The notes: generated from the letters alone by a model not told the origin. Positions 17,619 to 26,445 are shown, numbered from the stretch's first letter. The stretch is 64,000 bases of DNA from Pseudonocardia terrae (GCF_021343995.1 NZ_JAJTTE010000032.1:1-64000), one strand, 5' to 3'. Numbers and translations are program-made.

Positions 17619-18683
17619 ATGTCCGATTCCCTGCTGCCCGGAGGCCTCGGCCGCCGCGGCTTCCTCGCGGCGCTCGGCGTCGGCACGGTGGCCACCGTGG
17701 CCGCCTGCACCAGCAATGCAGCCCCGTCGAGCGGGTCCGGGGCCACCGTCGCCGCGGCCGCCGGCGACAACGCCGCCCCGGGTGCCCCCGTCACGATCGG
17801 CTTCTCCGCACCGGCGGCCGACCACGGCTGGATCGCGGCCATCGCGAACAACGCCAAGGCGCAGGCCGGCCAGTACCCCGACGTCACGTTCGCGCCCGTG
17901 AATCCGACCAACGACGTCGCCCAGCAGATCGCCGCGGTGGAGACGCTGATCAACCAGAAGGTCGACGCCCTGGTCATCCTGCCCAACGACGGCAGCCAGC
18001 TCACCAGCCTCGGCCGGCGGGCCATGGACGCCGGCATCCCCGTCATCAACCTCGACCGCGTCTTCGACTCGCCGCTGGCGTACCGGACGTGGATCGGCGG
18101 GGACAACTACGGCATGGGCGTCAGCGCGGGCACCTACATCGGCGGGCGCCTGCGTGCCACCAACGTCGCCAACCCGGTCATCGGCGAGGTCGCCGGCATC
18201 GACAACCTCCCGCTGACCCAGGCGCGGAGCAAGGGCTTCGCCGACGCGCTGGCCTCCCACGGCTTCTCGGTCGGGCCGCGGCAGGCGGCGGACTTCACCG
18301 CGCAGGGCGGGCAGCGGGTCACCGCGAACCTGCTGCAGGCCGCGCCGAAGCTCGACGCCCTCTGGAACCACGACGACGACCAGGGCATCGGTGTGCTCGC
18401 GGCCGTCAACCAGGCGGGGCGCAACGAGTTCTTCATGGTCGGTGGCGCGGGCTCGGCCAACGCCATGCGCGACATCCAGGCCGACAACACCGTGCTCAAG
18501 GCGACGGTGACCTACAGTCCGACGATGGCGTCGTCGGCGATCGCGCTGGCCCGGCTCGTCGCGCAGAACCGCGGGATGGGCGACCTCGTCGAGAAGGAGG
18601 TCCCGACGTCGATCACGCTGGCCTCGGCGACCATCACCAAGGACAACGTCGCCGACTACCTGCCGCTGGGTTTCGAGTCGTGA
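17619..18683 (+). CDS. RbsB-type sugar-binding protein, Tat/lipoprotein export signal
   Basis: The 354-residue protein has an N-terminus with the twin-arginine motif GRRGFLAAL, a hydrophobic core, and VAAC with Cys at about residue 30. It is therefore probably exported folded by Tat and lipidated. The mature part is a ribose-type (PBP1) fold: [66 protein letters not shown]. It delivers an unidentified monosaccharide or polyol to the permease. Its stop overlaps the GTG of the dehydrogenase gene, which ties uptake to the first catabolic step. Confidence 0.9.
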   Translation: MSDSLLPGGLGRRGFLAALGVGTVATVAACTSNAAPSSGSGATVAAAAGDNAAPGAPVTIGFSAPAADHGWIAAIANNAKAQAGQYPDVTFAPVNPTNDVAQQIAAVETLINQKVDALVILPNDGSQLTSLGRRAMDAGIPVINLDRVFDSPLAYRTWIGGDNYGMGVSAGTYIGGRLRATNVANPVIGEVAGIDNLPLTQARSKGFADALASHGFSVGPRQAADFTAQGGQRVTANLLQAAPKLDALWNHDDDQGIGVLAAVNQAGRNEFFMVGGAGSANAMRDIQADNTVLKATVTYSPTMASSAIALARLVAQNRGMGDLVEKEVPTSITLASATITKDNVADYLPLGFES

Positions 18684-19858
18684 CGCCGCCGCTCGGCGTC
18701 GGCATGATCGGCTACGCCTTCATGGGTGCGGCGCACTCGCAGGCGTGGCGCACGGCGGCCCACGTGTTCGACCTGCCACTCGCCCCCGACATGGCGGTCC
18801 TGTGCGGCCGCGACCCCGCGGCGGCCCGGGCGGCCGCGGCGAAGCTCGGCTGGCGGGACGTGGAGACCGACTGGAAGGAGCTGCTCACCCGGGACGACGT
18901 CGCGCTCGTCGACGTGTGCACTCCGGGCGACACGCACGCGGAGATCGCGATCGCGGCGCTCGACGCCGGCAAGCACGTGCTGTGCGAGAAGCCGCTGGCC
19001 AACAGCGTCGACGAGGCGCGCGCGATGGTCGCGGCGGCCGAACGTGCACGGGCCCGCGGGGTGCGGTCGATGGTCGGGTTCAACTACCGCCGGGTGCCGG
19101 CGATCGCGCTGGCCCGGCGGCTGGTGGAGCAGGGCCGGATCGGCCCGGTCCGGCACGTGCGGGCGGTCTACCTGCAGGACTGGATCGTCGACCCGGAGTT
19201 CCCGCTGGTCTGGCGGCTGCAACGGGACAAGGCGGGCTCGGGGGCGCTGGGCGACATCGGCGCGCACATCGTGGACCTCGCACAGTACGTCGTGGGCGAC
19301 CGGCTCACCGGGGTGTCGGCGGTCACCGAGACGTTCGTGAAGGAGCGGCCGCTGGCGACGGCCTCGGGCGGGCTGTCCGGCGCGGGGGCAAAGGACCGCG
19401 GGGCCGTGACCGTCGACGACGCGGCCCTGTTCCTCGGCCGCTTCGCCGGGGGCGCGCTCGCCTCGTTCGAGGCGACCCGCTTCGCGACGGGGCGCAAGAA
19501 CGCGCTGCGGCTGGAGATCAACGGCGGATCGGGCTCGCTGGCGTTCGACTTCGAGGCGATGAACGAGCTCTGGTTCCACGACGGCACCGAGGCGGCCGAC
19601 ACCGCCGGGTTCCGGCGCATCCACGTCACCGAGCCGACCCACCCGTACCTGGAGGCCTGGTGGCCGCCCGGGCACGGGCTCGGCTACGAGCACACCTTCG
19701 TGCACGAGGTGGCCGACCTGGTGCGCGACCTGGCGGCGGGGAGCGACCCGACGCCGTCGTTCGCCGACGGGCTGCAGGTGCAGCTGGTGCTCGACGCGGT
19801 CGAACGGTCCGCAGCCGGGGCCAGCTGCTGGGAGACGATCGAGGGGGACGCGTCATGA
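18680..19858 (+). CDS. Gfo/Idh/MocA family NAD(P)-dependent sugar oxidoreductase
   Basis: The 392-residue protein has the Rossmann motif [18 protein letters not shown] at its N-terminus, [20 protein letters not shown] and the family hallmark CEKPLANS (about residues 102-109). The C-terminal alpha/beta substrate domain has [20 protein letters not shown] with the usual catalytic histidine region. These enzymes oxidise a hydroxyl of a sugar or cyclitol (inositol, glucoside C3, and so on). Overlap with both neighbours (GTGA upstream, ATGA downstream) makes it part of one operon with the importer and the TIM-barrel protein. The YAF-G variation of the glycine motif is common in the 3-keto-sugar branch, but that is only suggestive. 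Confidence 0.9.
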   Translation: MTPPLGVGMIGYAFMGAAHSQAWRTAAHVFDLPLAPDMAVLCGRDPAAARAAAAKLGWRDVETDWKELLTRDDVALVDVCTPGDTHAEIAIAALDAGKHVLCEKPLANSVDEARAMVAAAERARARGVRSMVGFNYRRVPAIALARRLVEQGRIGPVRHVRAVYLQDWIVDPEFPLVWRLQRDKAGSGALGDIGAHIVDLAQYVVGDRLTGVSAVTETFVKERPLATASGGLSGAGAKDRGAVTVDDAALFLGRFAGGALASFEATRFATGRKNALRLEINGGSGSLAFDFEAMNELWFHDGTEAADTAGFRRIHVTEPTHPYLEAWWPPGHGLGYEHTFVHEVADLVRDLAAGSDPTPSFADGLQVQLVLDAVERSAAGASCWETIEGDAS

Positions 19859-20856
19859 GACCGGTCACGCTGTTCACCGGGCAGTGGGCCGACCTGCCCT
19901 TCACCGAGGTGGCCCGGCTGGCGGGGGAGTGGGGCTACGACGGGCTGGAGATCGCCTGCTGGGGCGACCACTTCGACCCGTGGGCGGCCGTCGAGGACGA
20001 CGGGTACGTGCAGGAGCGGCTCGACATCCTGGAGAAGCACGGGCTGCAGGTCTTCGCGCTCTCCAACCACCTCACCGGCCAGGCCGTGTGCGACGACCCG
20101 ATCGACGAGCGCCACAAGGGGATCGTGCCCGTGCGGGTCTGGGGCGACGGCGAGCCCGAGGGCGTGCGCCGGCGCGCGGCCGAGGCGATGCAGGTGACCG
20201 CCCGCGCGGCGGCGAGGCTCGGGGTGCGCACCGTCGTCGGGTTCACGGGCTCGTCGATCTGGAAGACCGTCGCGATGTTCCCGCCCGTGCCGCAGTCCAT
20301 GGTGGACGCGGGCTACCGCGACTTCGCCGACCGCTGGAACCCCATCCTCGACGTGTTCGACGAGGTGGGCGTGCGGTTCGCGCACGAGGTGCACCCCTCG
20401 GAGATCGCCTACGACTACTGGACGACGGTCGCGGCGCTGGAGGCCGTCGGCCACCGCGAGGCGTTCGGGCTGAACTGGGACCCGAGCCACTTCGTGTGGC
20501 AGGACCTCGACCCGGTCGGGTTCCTGTGGGACTTCCGGGACCGGATCTACCACGTCGACTGCAAGGACGCGAAGCGCCAGGTCGGAAACGGGCGCAACGG
20601 CCGCATGGGCTCGCACCTGCCGTGGGCGGACCCGCGGCGCGGCTGGGACTTCGTCTCCACCGGGCACGGCGACGTGCCGTGGGAGGCGTGCTTCCGGATG
20701 CTCAACACCATCGGCTACGACGGGCCGGTGTCGATCGAGTGGGAGGACGCGGGCATGGACCGGCTCGTCGGGGCGCCCGACGCGCTGGAGTTCGTGCGGC
20801 GCAACCTGTTCGACCCGCCCGGGGCGGCCTTCGACTCGGCCTTCGGCGGCGGCTGA
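19855..20856 (+). CDS. Xylose-isomerase-like TIM barrel (sugar phosphate isomerase/epimerase family)
   Basis: The 333-residue barrel has motifs [20 protein letters not shown]-type metal ligands in [27 protein letters not shown] (Asp/His), YHVDCKDAK (His) and [11 protein letters not shown] (Glu), the usual divalent-metal set of IolE/IolH/xylose-isomerase-like proteins. It overlaps the dehydrogenase gene by ATGA. Together they resemble pathways in which a dehydrogenase makes a keto-sugar or inosose that a TIM-barrel enzyme then dehydrates, isomerises or uses for glycoside cleavage. The exact reaction is unknown. The loop with [18 protein letters not shown] is a long insertion that may close over the substrate. 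Confidence 0.87.
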   Translation: MRPVTLFTGQWADLPFTEVARLAGEWGYDGLEIACWGDHFDPWAAVEDDGYVQERLDILEKHGLQVFALSNHLTGQAVCDDPIDERHKGIVPVRVWGDGEPEGVRRRAAEAMQVTARAAARLGVRTVVGFTGSSIWKTVAMFPPVPQSMVDAGYRDFADRWNPILDVFDEVGVRFAHEVHPSEIAYDYWTTVAALEAVGHREAFGLNWDPSHFVWQDLDPVGFLWDFRDRIYHVDCKDAKRQVGNGRNGRMGSHLPWADPRRGWDFVSTGHGDVPWEACFRMLNTIGYDGPVSIEWEDAGMDRLVGAPDALEFVRRNLFDPPGAAFDSAFGGG

Positions 20857-20861
20857 GCGGA

Positions 20862-21701
20862 TCAGCCGGGGTCGGCGCGCAGCCGGTCGACCACCTCGTC
20901 GTCCCACCGGTGGGTGCGCATCAGACGGTAGCGCTGGCAGGCGAGGTGGAGGTACGCGTCGGTCTCGGTGCGGTCGCCGATCAGCGCGGCCTGCGCGAGC
21001 AGCCGGACGACCGGGCGGTACTCCTCGGCCCACCAGCGCCGGGCGACGGTCTCGCGGTCGAGGTAGCGGCCCTCGCTCTGCATGAGCCGGAAGCCCCAGG
21101 CCTCGACGGTCTCGGACAGCTCGGCGTAGTTCCAGGCGTCGCCCACCTCGATCGTGGCCAGCTGGGTGCGGCCGAGAGGCACCCGGTCGAGGAAGACCCG
21201 CCGGAGGTCCTTGGTGATCAGGTCGCCGCGGTGGACGATGCCGTTGGGGTCGATCCTGGTGGTGACGTCGGTGACCGTCGCGTCGATCGTGCGCAGGCCG
21301 AGCGCGTGCGCCACCGAGACGCGGTGGTGGCCGTCCCGGACGAAGTGCAGCCCGCCCACCCGGTAGAGGTCGACGGGCGGGACCGTCTCGCCGCGGCGCC
21401 GCGCCCGCGCCAGTCGCTCCCAGCGCTCCCGGCTGTGCCGGCTGCGCGGCCGGAACCAGCGGTCGAAGTCGGTGGTGCGGTCCACGCTGCCGACGATCGA
21501 GTCGAGATCCACGACCTGCACGCCCGGCACCCGGCGTTCGCCCGTGCGGCCCAGCGCGGCCACGACCTCGTCGAACGGGAGGATCTCGGAGACGTCGTCG
21601 GGTTCGTGGCGCAGCCACGCCACCAGGCGGGAGAGCACCTGCCGGCGGCGCTGGCGCAGGAAGTCGTGCTCCGCGTCGGCCTGCGGGAAACCGGTGTCCA
21701 C
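20862..21701 (-). CDS. ParB-like nuclease-fold protein of unknown role
   Basis: The protein has about 279 residues. The middle has the ParB/sulfiredoxin-like motif LYRVGGLHFVRDGHHRVSVAHALGL (GHHR), which in partition proteins and relatives binds nucleotide. The N-terminus (LRQRRRQVLSRLVAWL) and C-terminus (a helical domain with CQRYRLMRTHRWDDEVVDRL) are not the ParB DNA-binding parts, and no helix-turn-helix is evident. Actinomycete genomes carry such stand-alone proteins; I know no function. Start is ambiguous: TTG at 21716 behind GGAGGCGAG, or GTG at 21701 behind GGAG. It follows a metallophosphoesterase gene with a 32-base gap and is convergent with the sugar operon. Confidence 0.75.
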   Translation of the reverse strand: MDTGFPQADAEHDFLRQRRRQVLSRLVAWLRHEPDDVSEILPFDEVVAALGRTGERRVPGVQVVDLDSIVGSVDRTTDFDRWFRPRSRHSRERWERLARARRRGETVPPVDLYRVGGLHFVRDGHHRVSVAHALGLRTIDATVTDVTTRIDPNGIVHRGDLITKDLRRVFLDRVPLGRTQLATIEVGDAWNYAELSETVEAWGFRLMQSEGRYLDRETVARRWWAEEYRPVVRLLAQAALIGDRTETDAYLHLACQRYRLMRTHRWDDEVVDRLRADPG

Positions 21702-21733
21702 TGGTCGGCTCCGCAAGCTCGCCTCCGCCTCCG

Positions 21734-22381
21734 CTAGAGCTCCAGCACCTTCCTGCCGACGACGTTGACGACCCGGGTGGTGCCGAGCATCCGGTCCGGT
21801 ACGGGCTCACCGTAGGGGTGGATGTGCCCGTGCACCAGGAACCGCGGCTGCAGCTGCGCGACCACGCCGCGCAGACAGACGAAACCGCGGTGCGGGCCGT
21901 CCTCACGGTCGCCGCAGTACCGCGGCGGGGCGTGCGTGAGCAGGACGTCGACGCCCCGGCCGTCCTTCCGCGCGGCGCGCCTCGCCAGCCGGACCAGCCG
22001 CTTCGCCCGCCGGGTCTGCTCGGCCTCGGTCCACTGGTTGGGACCGGGCCGGTAGCGCACGCAGCCGCCGAGCCCGGCGATCCGCAGCCCGCCGGCGTCG
22101 ACGATCCGGCCGTCGGCGTTCTCGAAGCCGGCCGGGCCCGGCCACTCGCACGGGAGCCCGGCGCTGGTCCACAGCCCGCGGCGCTGGCGGAAGCCGCTCA
22201 GGTCGCGGTCGTGGTTGCCGGGGACCATCACCGCGGGCCGGTCCACCGCGTCGGCGATCGCGGCGAGGTAGTCGAACGGGAGGTCGCCCGCGGCCAGGAC
22301 GAGGTCGACCCCGCTGCGCCGGGCCGTGCCGCAGCGCAGCGCGGGGATCTCCTCGTCGGCCACCGCCAGGGTTCGCACCAT
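21734..22381 (-). CDS. Calcineurin-like metallophosphoesterase
   Basis: The 215-residue protein has the dimetal phosphoesterase motifs in order: DLVLAAGDLP (about residues 26-35), VMVPGNHDRD (GNHD), LLTHAPPRYCGDREDGPHRG and LVHGHIHPYGE. The first DxH motif normally found near the N-terminus is not obvious (the start reads LAVADEEIPALR), so one metal ligand may be missing or the domain is a variant. Substrates of such small enzymes range from cyclic nucleotides to phosphodiesters; none can be chosen. It is the first gene of a two-gene unit with the ParB-like protein and is divergent from the methyltransferase gene. Confidence 0.82.
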   Translation of the reverse strand: MVRTLAVADEEIPALRCGTARRSGVDLVLAAGDLPFDYLAAIADAVDRPAVMVPGNHDRDLSGFRQRRGLWTSAGLPCEWPGPAGFENADGRIVDAGGLRIAGLGGCVRYRPGPNQWTEAEQTRRAKRLVRLARRAARKDGRGVDVLLTHAPPRYCGDREDGPHRGFVCLRGVVAQLQPRFLVHGHIHPYGEPVPDRMLGTTRVVNVVGRKVLEL

Positions 22382-22459
22382 CGCCCGACCAGCCTATTCG
22401 TTACCGTCCCGGCGCGCGCCCCCTTGGGTGACGGCCCCGGATGAGCCAGGATCGTCCGG

Positions 22460-24052
22460 GTGAGCGGAACGGACACCAGCGCGCCGGAGACCGTCCTCCC
22501 GGCGGCGGACACCGCCCTCGACCGGCCCGCCCGGGCCTTCGACCGGATCGTCCGCACCAGCGACGCCTACCGGGCGCAGCTGCGGACCACGATCCACCGG
22601 ATGGGCCTGAGCGGACGCAAGCGCACGCTGCTGGTCCTGGGCTGCGGCAGCGGGGCGCCGGTGCAGGGGGTCGTCGACGAGGCGCCGGGGTGGAAGGTCG
22701 TGGCCGTCGACGAGTCGGCCGAGCTCGTCGGGATGGCGCGGCGGCTGGACTGGGCGCCGGACTACCGGTTCCTGCACGGCACCCTCGGCACGCTCGACGA
22801 CGCCCTGCGCGCCGAGGGCATCGAGCCGCGGTTCGACGGGATCCTCGTGGTGTTCCAGATGCGCCACCAGCGCAACCTCGACGACACCCTCGACTACCTG
22901 CTGGAGCTGCTCGAGCCGGGCGCGCCGCTCGCGGTCCACGAGTACTCGGTGCGCGGCAACCGCGCGGCCCGCGCGCGGTGGACCGCCGCGTGCTGGCTGG
23001 ACTACCTGCCGCGGGTCCGGATGCGCGGGCGGGTGCCGGGCATGGTGTCGTTCCTGTGGAACTCGGTGGTGCGCTTCGACTCCATCACGACGTTCAAGGA
23101 GCGGCTCGAGGTCGCCGGGTTCACCGACGTCCGGGTGCAGACGGTCGGCGGCTGGCAGGAGCACGTCCTCCACACCTTCCTCGGACGCAAGCCCGAGGAC
23201 GAGGTCGACGCACCGCTCGACGAGCTCGACGCGGAGGACTCCGACCACACCGGCACCTGGACGGACCGCGGCACGGAGACCCCGCCCATCGCGTCGGCGC
23301 CGGTCCCGGCGCCGCGGCCGAGCCCGACGGACCGGCCGGAGTGGGGCCCGGCGTCGCCGCGGGACGAGACCGCCGGCCGGGACGACCGCGGCGGCGGCCG
23401 CGGTCACGACCGCGCCGGTCGGGGTGACGTCTTCGACCTCGACGAGGAGGAGGACGAGACCGGGTACGGGGCGCGGGAGGGCGACCCGGACGCCGACGCG
23501 GACGCGGACGGGCCCACGTCGTACGCCGACATGGACGAGTTCGAGGACAACCACGACCTCGACGGCACGCAGTACCGCGACGACCCGGACGAGACGGTGC
23601 TGTTCACCCACGCCGACCCGGACGCCGAGACCCCGCCCACCGGGCTGCCGGTGGTCGACGGCGAGGAGCGGGAGGCCGGGCGGCAGTCCGAGCCGGAGTC
23701 GGCGGAGAGGGAGCCGCACTCCGAGACCGTGGAACCGCAGGCCAAGAAGGAACCGCAGGCCGAGGAGGAACCGCAGGGCGAGGAGGAACCGCAGGGCGAG
23801 GACGAACCGCAGGTCGACGCGTCGGAGGGGGTCCCGCAGACCCGGGACGAGCCGCGGGCCGAGAAGGAGCCGCAGGTCGCCGCGTCGGAGGCGGAACCCG
23901 GGCAGGAGGCGCCGCGGGGTGCGGCGACCCGCCGCGTCCGCAACCTCTTCCGCGCCCCGCACCGCAGCTCCGCCCCGGCCGGGCCGCCCGGCTCGCCGTG
24001 GCTGCGCCGGTCCGAGCGCGAGGCCGTGCGCGGGGAGGACGACGAGGGGTAG
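22460..24052 (+). CDS. SAM-dependent methyltransferase with long acidic repeat tail
   Basis: The 530-residue protein has residues 1 to about 250 as a class I methyltransferase: LLVLGCGSGAPVQGVV is the SAM motif I at about residue 58, KVVAVDESAELVGMA carries the acidic ribose ligand, and FDGILVVFQMRHQRNLDD plus AVHEYSVRG form motifs II and III. The second half is disordered and rich in Asp, Glu and Pro. It includes DLDEEEDETG and DADADAD and an 18-bp DNA repeat (23732-23812) encoding EPQAEE / EPQGEE units. It ends in a basic patch (TRRVRNLFRAPHR). The catalytic part resembles quinone or small-molecule methyltransferases, but substrate is unknown. No neighbour shares the strand in an operon. 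Confidence 0.85.
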   Translation: MSGTDTSAPETVLPAADTALDRPARAFDRIVRTSDAYRAQLRTTIHRMGLSGRKRTLLVLGCGSGAPVQGVVDEAPGWKVVAVDESAELVGMARRLDWAPDYRFLHGTLGTLDDALRAEGIEPRFDGILVVFQMRHQRNLDDTLDYLLELLEPGAPLAVHEYSVRGNRAARARWTAACWLDYLPRVRMRGRVPGMVSFLWNSVVRFDSITTFKERLEVAGFTDVRVQTVGGWQEHVLHTFLGRKPEDEVDAPLDELDAEDSDHTGTWTDRGTETPPIASAPVPAPRPSPTDRPEWGPASPRDETAGRDDRGGGRGHDRAGRGDVFDLDEEEDETGYGAREGDPDADADADGPTSYADMDEFEDNHDLDGTQYRDDPDETVLFTHADPDAETPPTGLPVVDGEEREAGRQSEPESAEREPHSETVEPQAKKEPQAEEEPQGEEEPQGEDEPQVDASEGVPQTRDEPRAEKEPQVAASEAEPGQEAPRGAATRRVRNLFRAPHRSSAPAGPPGSPWLRRSEREAVRGEDDEG

Positions 24053-24055
24053 CGG

Positions 24056-25048
24056 TCAGCGCGTGCGCACGGTGTAGCGGCGCTCCGCGTAGGCGATGTC
24101 GTCCTTCCACAACCGGGCGGCGGTGGCGCGGACCAGCGGGCGCAGGGCCCCGCCGACCTTCGCGACCTGCCCGAACCCGGTCCGGTCCGAGTACGCGACG
24201 ACCGCCTCGATGACCGCGGTGCGCGGCGCGCCGTCGGGGCCGGGGCCGAGGGGCGTCGCGTGTGTCTCGACCACGCTGCCGGTGCCCTCGCCGTCGACGA
24301 TCTCCATCGTGACCGTGCGCGGCTCGGGGCAGCTGAAGGCGGCGTGCACCGGCACCCCGATCCGCCCGGCGACCCGGAAGCTGACCTCCACGAGGAAACG
24401 GTCCTCCGCCTCGGAGACCCCGGGGGCGGGCGCGTCGAGCACCGTGAGCGAGGCGAACGAGTACGGGTGGAACCAGGCGCCGTGCCACGGGTCGAGCCGG
24501 TTCGCGACCACGTCCTCCGGCTCGCACCGCCCGATCACCGTCGCGACGGCCGAGAACGAGCCCTCCGCCGGCGGCCGCGGGCCCAGCACCGGCGCGGTGG
24601 TGGGGCTCTCCCCGGGTGCGAGCAGCTCGTCGAGCCGGACCCAGGCCAGCACGCCGTCGTCGTACGCGGGCAGCGGCGACCAGCCCGGCCGCCCCTCGGC
24701 GCCGAGGGCGAGCCCGTGCCAGCGGCAGACCAGCCGTCCGTCGTGGACCGGCGCGTCGCAGAGGGCGGCGCCGAGGTGGGGGCAGGCGCCGGGTCCGACG
24801 TGCAGCGTGCCGGCCCCGTCCCGCCAGGCCACCAGCTCCCGGCCGGCGACGATCCGGCCGAAGGCCTTGCCCGGCTTCACCTCCCGGCTGGCGGCGAGCA
24901 CCACCCAGCCACCGGAGGGGCGCGCGGCGGCCCGCTCGGTCGCGGCCCGGATCAGCGCGGGGCTCGCCCCCCGCCAGGACGGCTCCTGCTCCGCCCACGG
25001 GGGCGTGCGCAGCAGGCGGAGCGGGGTGACGGGGCGGCGCTTCGGCAC
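24056..25048 (-). CDS. Rieske [2Fe-2S] protein with DUF5914-like C-terminal domain
   Basis: The 330-residue protein has a Rieske domain at about residues 60-150, with CPHLG and CRWHG supplying the two Cys and two His of the cluster. A large C-terminal domain (EDVVANRLDPWHGAWFHPYSFA onward) resembles the substrate domain seen in Rieske oxygenases and DUF5914 proteins. I do not see a clear mononuclear-iron His-His-Asp set, so oxygenase activity is uncertain; an electron-transfer or hydroxylase role in lipid or carotenoid metabolism has been suggested for relatives. GTG at 25048 is the best start, though no good ribosome site precedes it. It is convergent with the methyltransferase gene three bases away and lies 44 bases downstream of corA. 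Confidence 0.83.
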   Translation of the reverse strand: MPKRRPVTPLRLLRTPPWAEQEPSWRGASPALIRAATERAAARPSGGWVVLAASREVKPGKAFGRIVAGRELVAWRDGAGTLHVGPGACPHLGAALCDAPVHDGRLVCRWHGLALGAEGRPGWSPLPAYDDGVLAWVRLDELLAPGESPTTAPVLGPRPPAEGSFSAVATVIGRCEPEDVVANRLDPWHGAWFHPYSFASLTVLDAPAPGVSEAEDRFLVEVSFRVAGRIGVPVHAAFSCPEPRTVTMEIVDGEGTGSVVETHATPLGPGPDGAPRTAVIEAVVAYSDRTGFGQVAKVGGALRPLVRATAARLWKDDIAYAERRYTVRTR

Positions 25049-25074
25049 GGGTCGAAGGCTAGCCAGCTCCCGCC

Positions 25075-25087
25075 GATCCGCGAGTCG
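25075..25087. repeat. Single family A unit
   Basis: GATCCGCGAGTCG is the reverse complement of CGACTCGCGGATC, the exact end of the array at 2014-2165. It sits in the 44-base gap between the corA stop and the Rieske gene. A related copy (ACTCGCGGATTC) occurs near position 35. Confidence 0.7.
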
Positions 25088-25092
25088 AACCC

Positions 25093-26199
25093 TTACAGCC
25101 AGCCGTTCTTGCGGAAGTTGCGGTAGAGCAGCCCGCAGGCCAGCACGATCACCATGATCACCAGCGGGTAGCCGAGGTGCCAGTGCAGCTCGGGCATGTA
25201 GTCGAAGTTCATGCCGTAGATGCCGGCGACCATCGTGGGCACGGTGATCAGCGCCGCGTACGCGGTGATCTTGCGCATGTCGGTGTTCTGCCGCATCGAC
25301 ACCTTGGCCAGCACGGCGTCGACCAGCGTGGTGAGGAGCTCGTTGAAGCCGGTGACGCGCTCGGCGACCCCGGACAGGTGGTCCTCGACGTCCCGGAAGT
25401 AGCTGCGCACCTCGTGCGGGATGAGCGAGCTGTACCCCTCGGTGATCTTGTGCAGCGGCTTGAGCAGCGGGGTGACCGCGCGGCGCAGCTCGAGGATCTC
25501 GCGCTTCATCACGTAGATCTGCTCGGGGTCCATCGTGGTGCGCGGGGCGAACACCTCGGCCTCGAGCTCGTCGATGTCGTCCTCGATCGCCTCGGTGACG
25601 TCGAGGTAGGTGTCCACGACGTGGTCGGCGATGGCGTGCAGCACCGCGGCCGGGCCGAGGGCGAGCTGCTCGGCGTCCTCCTCCAGCTTGCGGCGTACGG
25701 CCGCGAGACCGGTGTGCTTGCCGTGCCGGACCGTGACCACGAAGTCCCGGCCGACGAAGGCCTGCACCTCGCCCGTCTCGACGATCTCGTTGCTGCTGGT
25801 CGGCTCGGCGTTGCCGATGTAGCTCACGGTCTTGAGCACCATGAACAGCGTGTCGTCGTAGCGCTCGAGCTTCGGCCGGTTGTGCGCGTGCACCGCGTCC
25901 TCGACGGCGAGCTCGTGCAGCCCGTAGGTCTCGGCGATGCCGGTGATCTGGTCCTCGGAGGGCTCGTGCAGACCGATCCAGACGAAGCCCTCGCCGCGGG
26001 CGCGGACCTCCTCGATGGCCCGGTCGTGCGTCCAGCGGCCGGGCAGCCGCTCGCCGTCGACGTAGACGCCGCAGTCGACCACGTAGGCCGAGACGGGGAC
26101 GCGCAGCCGCGGGAGCACGCTGGTGTGGGCGTTGCGGCCCAGGCGGGCACGCGAGCCCGCCGCCTTGATGGCGGGACGGAGGGAGGACAGGGGCGGCAC
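25093..26199 (-). CDS. corA: CorA family Mg2+/Co2+ transporter
   Basis: The 368-residue protein has a large soluble N-terminal funnel. Two C-terminal helices follow, with the diagnostic GMN: VAGIYGMNFDYMPELHW ends the first, and LVIMVIVLACGLLYRNF is the second, followed by the basic tail RKNGWL. It forms a pentameric channel for magnesium and cobalt. The GTG at 26199 is preceded by GGAGGT with five bases spacing. In M. tuberculosis corA (Rv1239c) follows sugC directly; here an 11.5-kb segment has entered between them. A short open reading frame and an RNA stem lie upstream and may control it. Confidence 0.94.
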   Translation of the reverse strand: MPPLSSLRPAIKAAGSRARLGRNAHTSVLPRLRVPVSAYVVDCGVYVDGERLPGRWTHDRAIEEVRARGEGFVWIGLHEPSEDQITGIAETYGLHELAVEDAVHAHNRPKLERYDDTLFMVLKTVSYIGNAEPTSSNEIVETGEVQAFVGRDFVVTVRHGKHTGLAAVRRKLEEDAEQLALGPAAVLHAIADHVVDTYLDVTEAIEDDIDELEAEVFAPRTTMDPEQIYVMKREILELRRAVTPLLKPLHKITEGYSSLIPHEVRSYFRDVEDHLSGVAERVTGFNELLTTLVDAVLAKVSMRQNTDMRKITAYAALITVPTMVAGIYGMNFDYMPELHWHLGYPLVIMVIVLACGLLYRNFRKNGWL

Positions 26200-26204
26200 G
26201 GCGC

Positions 26205-26255
26205 ACCTCCTGCGGCGAGAGCGGACGGGGACGCGGGGGAAGGCACGTCTCGCCG
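26205..26255 (-). promoter_or_regulatory. Stem next to the corA ribosome binding site
   Basis: On the corA strand, CGGCGAGA (26255-26248) can pair perfectly with TCTCGCCG (26220-26213). The second arm ends two bases before GCAGGAGGT, whose GGAGGT (26210-26205) is the Shine-Dalgarno. The stem could fold once the upstream leader ORF is translated or not, and so influence corA translation. Regulation is inferred; only the pairing and position are seen. Confidence 0.45.
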
Positions 26256-26273
26256 AACGCCGCTGGGCGTGAC

Positions 26274-26333
26274 TCAGCCCACGACGGGAGCGGCGGGGAC
26301 GCGCTCGGTACTACTGCCTGGCGCGGGGTCCAT
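26274..26333 (-). CDS. Probable 19-residue leader peptide upstream of corA
   Basis: ATG at 26333 is preceded by GGAGGAGGTG (26350-26341) at seven bases, one of the best ribosome sites in the window. The frame encodes MDPAPGSSTERVPAAPVVG and stops with TGA 74 bases before the corA GTG. The acidic/proline start recalls the MgtL leader of Salmonella (MEPDP...), where such residues destabilise ribosomes at low Mg2+ and allow transcription of the Mg2+ transporter gene. The analogy is inference. A chance ORF cannot be excluded, because this region is also the promoter region of the divergent MaoC gene. Confidence 0.5.
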   Translation of the reverse strand: MDPAPGSSTERVPAAPVVG

Positions 26334-26445
26334 TGCGCGTCACCTCCTCCGCCGCTCGACGGTCCTCGTGCGTGACCGTGATCGCGCCACGCCTCTCGGG
26401 AAGCGGGCCACCGGCTAGATTACCCGGCCGTACGGATTGTCGGCG

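Noticed and set aside
24056-26206. Apparent fusion of the Rieske protein with upstream sequence on the minus strand
   Set aside because: The extra part is CorA read in another frame; CorA itself has all its motifs in its own frame.
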